From Solirubrobacteraceae bacterium (lineage in GTDB: Bacteria; Actinomycetota; Thermoleophilia; Solirubrobacterales; Solirubrobacteraceae): 19,205 bases of DNA. Shown here piece by piece: positions 13,564 through 19,205 of this stretch; position 1 is the stretch's first letter; every line of letters starts with the position of its first letter. The position numbers and the translations under genes were made by a program. The notes under the pieces were generated by a model. The model was not told the origin of the DNA. It saw only the letters and a list, made by a program, of their open reading frames with translations, and ran no database searches. Where the stretch lies: NCBI GenBank assembly GCA_030038955.1, contig JASHQV010000494.1, positions 1-19,205 on the forward strand. The letters are read 5' to 3'.

Positions 13564-15195
13564 TCAGTCCTGCGCTTGGCGGCGTGCGTGTCGCGCTGGG
13601 CACCACGGGTTGTTGGGCACGCCGCTGCAAGGATTCGGCATCGACTTGAGCTTCCTGGGCAGCGCGTGCATCACGACCCTCTGCGGGCGCGGGTACTTGT
13701 CGCTCGAAGAGCAATAGCCGGGCCCGAACACGTTGGTGTCACACAGCGCTTCGCCCACGAACGGGAGGTTGGTGTCGGCCTGCTTCGCAATCGGCCCGCA
13801 CTTGGCGTTGGTCTCCTCGAGGTTCGCGGGCGAGCTCATCTCCGGCCCCCCGATCTGCTTGTTGCCGGAGTAGCAGTTGATCGGGTGGCCCGACTCGAAC
13901 GTCGATTCGGCGAAGTCGCCGTTGGTCGCGTTGTCGAAGAAGCCGACGTCCTTGAACGTGTTGCCGATCAGGTGATTTCCCCAGTCGTCGTACAGGCAGT
14001 TGATCGTCAGGTCGAAGAACGGGAAGTCCGTCGTGCCACCGGCGCAGTTCTCACCGGCCGCGATCACGTCGGCGGGGGCGGTGCCGGTGTCCGGGTAGGG
14101 CTGGAACACGACGCCCCAGGCTCCGTCGCGTGTGAACGTGTTGTCCATGACAGTGTCGTTGCGGCCTTCGATCGAGGCCCCGGTGCCGACCGGACCGGCG
14201 GCCGCCGAGCCAGCCTGCGGCACGTTCGGATCGTTGTTGTCGTAGATCTCGTTCTTATAGAGCACCCAGCAGGTCGGTGCACCCTTGACCGGCGGCCTGA
14301 TCCCACTCGGGCACGCTCCGTTCTGCGGGGATGGCCAGTCGTCGTTGTTCTGCGAGTTGGTGTCGAATCCGTCCTTGTTGTGATCGAACTTGTTGTGTTC
14401 GATCAGCATCGAGCCGCCGGAGTTGGTGCCGGAGTAGCCAAGCGCGTTGTACTGCGACTGGCTGTCCTTGATCACCTGCGTGCATTTCTGTGCGCAACCG
14501 CCGATGTAGAAGCCGGCGTCGTTGAAGTTGCTGGCGTAGTCATCGGCGAAGATGCCGCCGTCCCAGTCGCTGGAGAACAGCCCGTAGGTGGCGGCGTCCG
14601 ACTCCTTCCGGTAGAACGTCGAGGTCGCCGACAGGTACGTGGCGAGGAAGCCCCAGCCGTGGATCTTGCCGCCGCCGGCGTCGCCGTCCCACCAGATCTC
14701 GTTGCCGGTGTCGCCGCTGCCGCCGAGGAAGTTGCAGGCAGTCAGGTTCTCGATGTTGACGTCGTTCGCCTCCCACACGAGGATCCCGTTGAGGCCCTCG
14801 CGCTGACCCTCGCGCTTCGGTCCGTAGTTCTGCGCGGCCGGACGCTTGCTGCACTCACCGTATCCTGGCTTGGTCCCGTCGACGACGACCTTGCGGCGGC
14901 TCATCCCGCGGATCGTCAGGTCGGGAGTCTTGATCAGGACTCCGGCCGGAGCGTCGGGATCACCCGCCGGGGCCTTGCTCGAGGTCGTCTTGTAGTCGCC
15001 GGGCGCAACCAAGATCCAGTCGCCGGGCCTCGCATGGTCGACCGCCGCCTGGATCGTCTTGTACTGACCCTTGATGTGATCATAGGTGCCGACCCGCAGC
15101 ACCTTGGCGCCGGCCGGGGCCGGCACTGTCAAGGCGAGCATCGAGCAGGTCACGGCCGACGCGAAGCCGGCAATCCTCAGCAGACGCATTTGCAT
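13564..15195 (-). CDS. Secreted parallel beta-helix (pectate-lyase-like) protein
   Basis: From ATG 15195 the product is 543 residues. It has a signal peptide (LLRIAGFASAVTCSMLALTV, cleavage near AGA-K). The mature start, YKTIQAAVDHARPGDWILV, is the classic opening of right-handed beta-helix proteins. Helical-turn repeats follow (GILVWEANDVNIENLTACNF, SMLIEHNKFDHNKDGFDTNS, IYDNNDPN). About fifteen cysteines suggest several disulfides, unusual for a cytoplasmic protein and consistent with export. I see no recognisable catalytic triad of pectate lyases, so the substrate, probably a polysaccharide, is unknown. The longer frame upstream to 15291 lacks a signal and is not used. It lies 56 bp after the PF03640-type gene, probably in one operon. 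Confidence 0.82.
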   Translation of the reverse strand: MQMRLLRIAGFASAVTCSMLALTVPAPAGAKVLRVGTYDHIKGQYKTIQAAVDHARPGDWILVAPGDYKTTSSKAPAGDPDAPAGVLIKTPDLTIRGMSRRKVVVDGTKPGYGECSKRPAAQNYGPKREGQREGLNGILVWEANDVNIENLTACNFLGGSGDTGNEIWWDGDAGGGKIHGWGFLATYLSATSTFYRKESDAATYGLFSSDWDGGIFADDYASNFNDAGFYIGGCAQKCTQVIKDSQSQYNALGYSGTNSGGSMLIEHNKFDHNKDGFDTNSQNNDDWPSPQNGACPSGIRPPVKGAPTCWVLYKNEIYDNNDPNVPQAGSAAAGPVGTGASIEGRNDTVMDNTFTRDGAWGVVFQPYPDTGTAPADVIAAGENCAGGTTDFPFFDLTINCLYDDWGNHLIGNTFKDVGFFDNATNGDFAESTFESGHPINCYSGNKQIGGPEMSSPANLEETNAKCGPIAKQADTNLPFVGEALCDTNVFGPGYCSSSDKYPRPQRVVMHALPRKLKSMPNPCSGVPNNPWCPARHARRQAQD

Positions 15196-15202
15196 GAACG
15201 CT

Positions 15203-15207
15203 CTCCC
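15203..15207 (-). promoter_or_regulatory. Ribosome binding site of the beta-helix gene
   Basis: GGGAG on the minus strand, within a longer GAGGAGAGGGAGAG purine run, is 7 nt upstream of ATG 15195 and fixes the start there. Confidence 0.65.
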
Positions 15208-15251
15208 TCTCCTCGTCGGTGAACGCGTGCTACGGGGCCAGCCCTGTGGCA

Positions 15252-15755
15252 CTACTTGATCAACCCACCCTTGGCGTTCAGCGCGTACCAACTGCCGCCG
15301 AATTGGTCGATCCCGATGTTGATCACGGAAGCCTTGCCGGTGTCGAACCGGTAGGTGTGCAGCGGGTAACCCGCGTAGGTGACCTCGCGGAGCTTGCCCT
15401 TATAAGGGATCGTGCCCAGCAGGGACTTCTCGACGCCCGGGCCGGCGACCGGCTTGCCGCGAGTGGTGACCGCCGGCCAATCCTTCTCGCAGCCCTTGAT
15501 CTTCCGGCACTTGTCCCGACGCCGCTTGTCACGAGTGAACATGTACACCGTGCGCCCGGAGTGGTTGACCAGCAGCGGGCCGATGAGCGAGCTGGCGATC
15601 TTCACGGTCGGCTTGGCCTTGGCGGTGTGCGCCACGCTGCGCGGCGCCGCCGAAGCGCCGGGGACGGCGACGACGACCGCCAGGGCGACGGCGTCAGCCA
15701 GCAACAGCGCGATCACCTTCGTTGACCACCTCTCCCGATGAGCGACGCCGCACAT
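15252..15755 (-). CDS. Secreted repeat protein of PF03640/COG4315 type
   Basis: The 167-residue product has a signal peptide (hydrophobic about 14-33, cleavage near ASA-A) without a lipobox Cys, so it is secreted rather than lipid-anchored. It carries two copies of the repeat of this family: LVNHSGRTVYMFTRDKR with a following Cys pair and KDWPAV, then YAGYPLHTYRFDTGK with a following DQFGGSWYAL. The function of the family is not established. ATG 15755 has TAGGTT 9 nt upstream, fitting a leaderless start. The gene is divergent from the Dyp-like gene with 28 bp between starts and precedes the beta-helix gene, so it heads a likely minus-strand unit of exported proteins. Confidence 0.85.
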   Translation of the reverse strand: MCGVAHRERWSTKVIALLLADAVALAVVVAVPGASAAPRSVAHTAKAKPTVKIASSLIGPLLVNHSGRTVYMFTRDKRRRDKCRKIKGCEKDWPAVTTRGKPVAGPGVEKSLLGTIPYKGKLREVTYAGYPLHTYRFDTGKASVINIGIDQFGGSWYALNAKGGLIK

Positions 15756-15764
15756 CCCGCAGCT

Positions 15765-15770
15765 AACCTA
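15765..15770 (-). promoter_or_regulatory. -10-like element of a leaderless start (PF03640-type gene)
   Basis: On the minus strand TAGGTT ends 9 nt before ATG 15755. It overlaps the opposing plus-strand hexamer by 2 bp. Confidence 0.4.
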
Positions 15771-15774
15771 TCAT
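15769..15774 (+). promoter_or_regulatory. -10-like element of a leaderless start (Dyp-like gene)
   Basis: TATCAT ends 9 nt before ATG 15784. The hexamer and the GGCTTG after it are arranged as before gltX. Confidence 0.45.
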
Positions 15775-15783
15775 GGCTTGACG

Positions 15784-17064
15784 ATGAGGGAGGAGCCGCC
15801 AGCTGAGCACAGCGGACTGACACGCCGGCGATTCATCGGGTCGTCAGCGCTGACCGCCGGCGGCTTGGCGGTGGGGATCGGCGCCCGCCGCGCCAGCGCC
15901 GACCCCCGACTGACGCTCGTGCCGCTCGGGCATCAGCCGCACGGGCTGCCGCGCCGCCAGCATGCGTGGACCAAATACCTCGCGAAGGACGCTTACGGCA
16001 ACCCGCTCGCGCCGCACTTCGACCGGCTGCTGTTCTTCGACGTGCGCGGAACGCCGACGCCCGCTCATGCGCGGCTGCTCGAGTCGCGGCTGCGAACGCT
16101 CGAGCGTCATTTCCGCTGGAGCCACAAGGGGCTGCTGTTCACGGTCAGCTGGGGGCCCAGCTACTTCCGGCTGCTGGGAATCGCCTCGCCGATCCCGAGA
16201 GCGAAGCGGCTGTCCAGCTTCGAGCATCCGGCGATCGACAACTACGACCTGTGCATACATCTCGCCAGCGACGATGAGCAGCGGCTCGAGCAGATCGTGG
16301 CCGCGCTGATTCTCGGCCACAGGCTGCGCGGCGTGGGCGGCTCGCTGTCGCTGCGGCCGGCGCTGATCTGGCGGGCGACCCGCACCGGCTTCACCGGCGC
16401 CGGCATCCCCGCCGCCCACCAGAACGTCAAGGGCATTCCCGCGGGCAACCCGGTCCCCGCCACATCGCCGCTGTTCATGGGCTTTCAGTCCGGGCTCAGG
16501 AAGAACCAGGCGAGCGAGGATGCGGTCACGATCGAGCGCGGTCCGTTCGCGGACGGCACGACGATGCACGTCAGCTACATGCGCGAACAGCTCGACGACT
16601 GGTACCGCAAGCTGTCCGAGCAAACCCGGATCGCGCTGATGTTCTCGCCGGAGACAACGCCTGGCGGCGAGCAGCTGATCACCGAGGACAAGGCGGACAC
16701 GACCGCCGACGCCAAGGCGATCGTGAAGGCGATCGAGCACTACGGCATGGTCGGACACTCGCAGGCGACCGCCCAGGCCCGCAAGCACGGCCGCCCGCTG
16801 ATCCTGCGCCGCGACTTCAACACCACCGACGACGACTACGCGGGCCTGCACTTCGTCTCGCTGCAGCGCTCGATTCAGGACCTGATCGTCACCCGCAACG
16901 CGATGAACGCCTCCGGCGCCCACCTGATCAACAAGCAGATCACCGCCACCCGCAACAACGGCATCAACGCCTTCATCGACGTCAGGAGGCGAGCGAATTA
17001 CGTGATGCCCTCGCGGGTGGATCGGTCGTTCCCGCTGCTGCCCGGGCGGGCGTCGGTCGTGTAG
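15784..17064 (+). CDS. Tat-exported Dyp-type peroxidase-like protein
   Basis: The 426-residue product has a twin-arginine signal (LTRRRFIGSSALTAGGLAVG, Arg14-16, cleavage near ASA-D at 39), so it should be exported folded, often with cofactor. Its C-terminal half resembles dye-decolorising peroxidases: HYGMVGHSQATAQAR places His325 as a candidate proximal haem ligand, followed by LILRRDFNT and GLHFVSLQRSIQDL, the usual final core strands and helix. The distal GXXDG motif is altered: MGFQSG (233-237) has Ser where the catalytic Asp is expected. It may therefore be a haem-binding relative with weak or different activity. ATG 15784 is chosen over TTG 15778 because of the leaderless-type promoter. 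The gene ends inside a tandem repeat. Confidence 0.72.
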   Translation: MREEPPAEHSGLTRRRFIGSSALTAGGLAVGIGARRASADPRLTLVPLGHQPHGLPRRQHAWTKYLAKDAYGNPLAPHFDRLLFFDVRGTPTPAHARLLESRLRTLERHFRWSHKGLLFTVSWGPSYFRLLGIASPIPRAKRLSSFEHPAIDNYDLCIHLASDDEQRLEQIVAALILGHRLRGVGGSLSLRPALIWRATRTGFTGAGIPAAHQNVKGIPAGNPVPATSPLFMGFQSGLRKNQASEDAVTIERGPFADGTTMHVSYMREQLDDWYRKLSEQTRIALMFSPETTPGGEQLITEDKADTTADAKAIVKAIEHYGMVGHSQATAQARKHGRPLILRRDFNTTDDDYAGLHFVSLQRSIQDLIVTRNAMNASGAHLINKQITATRNNGINAFIDVRRRANYVMPSRVDRSFPLLPGRASVV

Positions 17065-17163
17065 GCTCCGGCCGCTGCCGGGGCGGGAGGCGGCTCTGTA
17101 GGCTCCCGCTCTGCCCGGGCGGCATCTGTCCTGTAGGCGTTCGTCGCGCCCGGGGCCGAGGCG
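17029..17163 (+). repeat. Degenerate 35-37-nt tandem repeat straddling the Dyp-like stop codon
   Basis: Units at 17029-17065, 17066-17102 and 17103-17137 each contain a CCGCT-N-TGCC-GGG core and end in TGTAGG; a partial fourth runs to about 17163. The first unit encodes the last residues and the TAG stop of the gene. The third unit carries another TAG in the same frame. Confidence 0.6.
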
Positions 17164-17229
17164 CCCGCACGGAGGTGGCGCTCCGCATCGGGGGCGCCGC
17201 CGTTGCACCCGCTCGCCCGCGCGGGCGGG

Positions 17230-17235
17230 TAGGGT
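17230..17235 (+). promoter_or_regulatory. -10-like element of a leaderless start (cysK)
   Basis: TAGGGT ends 7 nt before GTG 17243 and no Shine-Dalgarno sequence is seen. GGGTAGGGTT also precedes zwf. Confidence 0.45.
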
Positions 17236-17242
17236 TGCGTCA

Positions 17243-18169
17243 GTGCACGAGCTCTCGACCAACATCGCCCAGCAGGTTGGGCGAACCCCGGTCGTGGAGC
17301 TGGCGCGGCTGACTTCCGAGTTGCCGGTGGAGCTTTACGGAAAGCTCGAGGCGCTGAACCCCGGCGGCAGCGTCAAGGACCGGATCGGCGTGGCGATGCT
17401 CGACGCCGCCGAGCACGATGGGCTGATCGAGCCCGGGCGCACGACGATCGTCGAGGCGACCAGCGGCAACACCGGGATCGCGCTGGCGTTCGTGTGTGCC
17501 GCCCGCGGATACGACCTGGTGCTGACGCTGCCCCAGGGAATGAGCCGGGAGCGCGAGCGCCTGTTGGCGCTGTACGGGGCTCGCTTCAAGATCACGGAGT
17601 CGCTGGGCGGGATGAACGAGGCGGTCGACGCCGCCCGTCAGCTCGCCAGCCGCGACGACGTGTTCCTCCCCGATCAGTTCTCCAACCCGGCGAATCCAGC
17701 GATCCACCGGACCACCACCGGCCCGGAGCTGTGGGATGCGCTCGACGGGCGGATCGACGTGTTCGTCGCGGGAGTTGGCACGGGCGGCACGATCACGGGA
17801 GTCGGGGAGTTCCTAAAGGCGCGCAATCCGGACTGCCGGATCGTCGCGGTCGAGCCCAAGGGCTCGGCCGTGCTGTCGGGCGGACCGCCGGGGCCGCACC
17901 GGATCCAGGGGATCGGTGCGGGCTTCATCCCGGCGGTCCTGAACCCGGAGGTGATCGACGAGGTCGTCGCGGTCTCAGACGACGACGCGATCGCCTGCGC
18001 CCATGCACTGGCGCGGCGCGAAGGGGTCCTGGGCGGCATCTCCTGCGGCGCGGCGGTGTCGGCGGCGCTGCAGCTCGGCGCTCGTCCCGAGCTCGCCGGG
18101 ACCCGGATCGCGACGGTGCTGCCCGACTCCGGCGAGCGCTACGTGTCACTCAGCTGGTTCGCTCCCTGA
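17243..18169 (+). CDS. cysK: Cysteine synthase A (O-acetylserine sulfhydrylase)
   Basis: This 308-residue PLP enzyme makes cysteine from O-acetylserine and sulfide. Lys45 in NPGGSVKDR forms the Schiff base. TSGNTG (73-78) binds substrate carboxylate, GVGTGGTITG binds PLP phosphate, and GGISCGAA and PDSGERY complete the site. Length is normal. The GTG start has a -10-like hexamer 7 nt upstream. cysE begins 31 bp after the stop, so the two steps from serine to cysteine are encoded together, and the products can form the cysteine synthase complex through the SAT C-terminus in other bacteria. Confidence 0.95.
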   Translation: MHELSTNIAQQVGRTPVVELARLTSELPVELYGKLEALNPGGSVKDRIGVAMLDAAEHDGLIEPGRTTIVEATSGNTGIALAFVCAARGYDLVLTLPQGMSRERERLLALYGARFKITESLGGMNEAVDAARQLASRDDVFLPDQFSNPANPAIHRTTTGPELWDALDGRIDVFVAGVGTGGTITGVGEFLKARNPDCRIVAVEPKGSAVLSGGPPGPHRIQGIGAGFIPAVLNPEVIDEVVAVSDDDAIACAHALARREGVLGGISCGAAVSAALQLGARPELAGTRIATVLPDSGERYVSLSWFAP

Positions 18170-18187
18170 GCGCGCGAGCCTCCTCGG

Positions 18188-18193
18188 TACGCT
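18188..18193 (+). promoter_or_regulatory. -10-like element before cysE
   Basis: TACGCT ends 7 nt before GTG 18201, inside the 31-bp gap after cysK. cysE may thus have its own leaderless start in addition to read-through. Confidence 0.35.
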
Positions 18194-18200
18194 TCCAGGT

Positions 18201-18956
18201 GTGCCCACTCGAGGCGTGATCGCCCGCACCGTCGCGGAGATCCGGCGTGACGTCGCCGCCGCCCGCACCCGGGATCCCGCCGCCGCCGGCGTCGGCTGGC
18301 TCGAGATCCTGATCACCTGGCCGGGCGTGCAGGCGCTGCTCGCGCACCGGCTGGCGGGCGCGCTGTACCGCGCCCGGGTGCCGCTGCTGCCGCGACTGGT
18401 GGCGGCGATCTGCCGCTCGCTGACCGGGATCGAGATCCATCCGGCGGCGGCGATCGGAGCGGGGCTGTTCATCGACCACGGGATGGGCGTGGTGATCGGC
18501 GAGACGGCCGAGGTGGGGGACAACGTCACGATCTACCAGGGGGTCACGCTGGGAGGCACCGGCTTCGCCACCGGCAAGCGTCACCCGACCGTCGAGGACA
18601 ACGTCACGATCGGCTCGGGGGCGAAGCTGCTTGGCCCGATCCGGGTCGGTCACGGCTCCAAGATCGGCGCGAACACGGTCGTGATCCACGACGTTCTGCC
18701 GAACTGCACGGTCGTCGGCAACCCGGGTCACCCGGTGCGGGTGGAGGGGCGCCGGCTAGAGGGACCAGACGCCGACTGGGTGCGGCTGCCCGATCCGATC
18801 GCCGACGCGATCAAGGGTCTCGCGCATCGGATCGAGGCGCTCGAGCACGGAGCCGACCCCGACTCGGAAGATGAGGGCGACGGCGCCGCCGGTGGCTATC
18901 AGCTTCCGCAGGGCGACGTCGACCGCGCCGTCGGGCCGAATCCCGCGGGTGGCTGA
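18201..18956 (+). CDS. cysE: Serine O-acetyltransferase
   Basis: The 251-residue left-handed beta-helix enzyme acetylates serine with acetyl-CoA to give O-acetylserine for CysK. FIDHGMGVVIGETAEVGDNV carries Asp92 and His93. His128 (GKRHPTVEDNV) completes the active site at the same 35-residue spacing as in the E. coli enzyme. Hexapeptide turns continue to VVGNPGHPVRV. The C-terminal tail from about 218 is acidic then low-complexity and ends PNPAGG inside a tandem repeat; it lacks the usual terminal Ile that docks into CysK in other bacteria. GTG 18201 is chosen over an upstream frame that overlaps cysK, because the family N-terminal helix begins there and TACGCT lies 7 nt upstream. Confidence 0.92.
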   Translation: MPTRGVIARTVAEIRRDVAAARTRDPAAAGVGWLEILITWPGVQALLAHRLAGALYRARVPLLPRLVAAICRSLTGIEIHPAAAIGAGLFIDHGMGVVIGETAEVGDNVTIYQGVTLGGTGFATGKRHPTVEDNVTIGSGAKLLGPIRVGHGSKIGANTVVIHDVLPNCTVVGNPGHPVRVEGRRLEGPDADWVRLPDPIADAIKGLAHRIEALEHGADPDSEDEGDGAAGGYQLPQGDVDRAVGPNPAGG

Positions 18957-19019
18957 GCGGCGACCGCCGCCGTCGGGCCGAATCCCGCGAGCGGCTGAGC
19001 GGCGACCGCGCCGTCGGCC
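18920..19019 (+). repeat. 41-42-nt tandem repeat straddling the cysE stop codon
   Basis: Copies at 18920-18960 and 18961-19002 share CCGTCGGGCCGAATCCCGCG and the ending GGCTGAGCGG; a partial third copy (19003-19019) begins CGACCGCGCCGTCGG. The TGA of cysE (18954-18956) is in the first copy. The second copy has a TGA exactly 42 nt later in the same frame. Confidence 0.75.
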
Positions 19020-19081
19020 ACGTCAGGCAGCCCCGGCACCTTCTGGGGGTCTGACGGGCGCACTCGAGCGTCCGCGAGAGC

Positions 19082-19113
19082 CGTGGCCGGTGGCCCGCAA
19101 GCCACCGGCCACG
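19082..19113. terminator. 13-bp perfect hairpin downstream of cysE
   Basis: CGTGGCCGGTGGC (19082-19094) and its exact complement at 19101-19113 enclose the loop CCGCAA. It lies between cysE and a possible convergent gene end at 19125, so it probably terminates both. No T-run. Confidence 0.65.
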
Positions 19114-19124
19114 AAGTCACCGTC

Positions 19125-19205
19125 TCAGGCGTCGCGTGGAGCTGTCATCTCGGCGGAGCGCGCGGACGCCTCCGTGGACGCCTGCGCCGATGGCGGCGTC
19201 GGTGA
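19125..19205 (-). CDS. Possible C-terminal end of a convergent gene (cut by window edge)
   Basis: Reading inward from the right edge on the minus strand, an open frame of 26 codons ends at TGA (19125-19127). It encodes an Ala/Ser/Thr/Pro-rich tail (SPTPPSAQASTEASARSAEM and further). A perfect hairpin lies 12 nt past its stop, as expected for a gene end. Too little is visible to name a family, and the frame could be chance in GC-rich DNA. Confidence 0.3.
   Translation of the reverse strand, partial: SPTPPSAQASTEASARSAEMTAPRDA

Noticed and set aside
13576..15222. Plus-strand open frame of 548 codons
   Set aside because: Antisense to the beta-helix gene, which has a signal peptide, a ribosome site and recognisable fold motifs. 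The shadow product is Val/Arg-rich without domains.
15191..15291. Longer N-terminus of the beta-helix protein
   Set aside because: The extra 32 residues are Arg-rich and not signal-like, while ATG 15195 has a strong ribosome site and begins a clear signal peptide.
15844..17265. Minus-strand open frame of 473 codons
   Set aside because: Antisense to the Dyp-like gene and crosses the start of cysK. Composition is Arg/Gly/Val-rich with no motif.
1..19205. CRISPR array, tRNA or rRNA genes
   Set aside because: No regularly spaced identical repeats with unique spacers, and no cloverleaf or rRNA-like sequence was seen by eye. Short RNAs cannot be excluded without covariance searches.

Overview
The window looks like a chromosomal segment of a high-GC, monoderm actinobacterium. 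The gene content and the many leaderless-type starts suggest a member of the Thermoleophilia/Solirubrobacterales, but that placement is inference, not proof. There are 18 convincing complete protein genes, the tail of a transposase at the left edge, a likely gene remnant near 5.8 kb, and a possible partial gene at the right edge. I see no rRNA, tRNA or CRISPR.

Region A (1-5984) is the accessory part. After the 3' end of an IS481-type transposase and a 344-bp non-coding stretch with two marked inverted repeats comes a tight five-gene plus-strand operon. Its genes are a WtpA-like tungstate/molybdate-binding protein, a single-polypeptide permease-ATPase (ModB-ModC fusion), a large secreted protein with a C-terminal membrane anchor, a MotA/TolQ/ExbB-family channel protein, and a DUF2149-like protein with the layout of ExbD (an Asp just before its only membrane helix). 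Together these suggest an oxyanion ABC importer coupled to, or co-regulated with, a proton-motive-force-driven ExbB/ExbD-like motor and a surface protein. That is unexpected in a cell without an outer membrane and is the most interesting system here. A minus-strand remnant of another gene follows.

Region B (5985-11676) is housekeeping and regulatory: a small membrane protein, glucose-6-phosphate dehydrogenase (zwf) and endonuclease IV (nfo) as a minus-strand pair, divergent glutamyl-tRNA synthetase (gltX), an HDOD/HD-LuxR regulator, and a cysteine-free Rrf2 regulator.

Region C (11741-17064) encodes four exported proteins: a beta-propeller/PKD protein, a parallel beta-helix protein and a PF03640-type repeat protein on the minus strand, then a divergent Tat-exported Dyp-peroxidase-like protein.

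Region D (17243-18956) is the cysteine biosynthesis pair cysK-cysE. Both the Dyp-like gene and cysE end inside short tandem repeats that straddle the stop codon.

A recurring theme is the start signal. Nine genes, most of them first in a transcription unit, have TANNNT ending 6-9 nt before an ATG/GTG and no Shine-Dalgarno, as expected for leaderless transcripts. Several genes inside operons or encoding secreted proteins have clear purine-rich ribosome binding sites instead. Two 28-29-bp divergent intergenic regions share nearly the same core.
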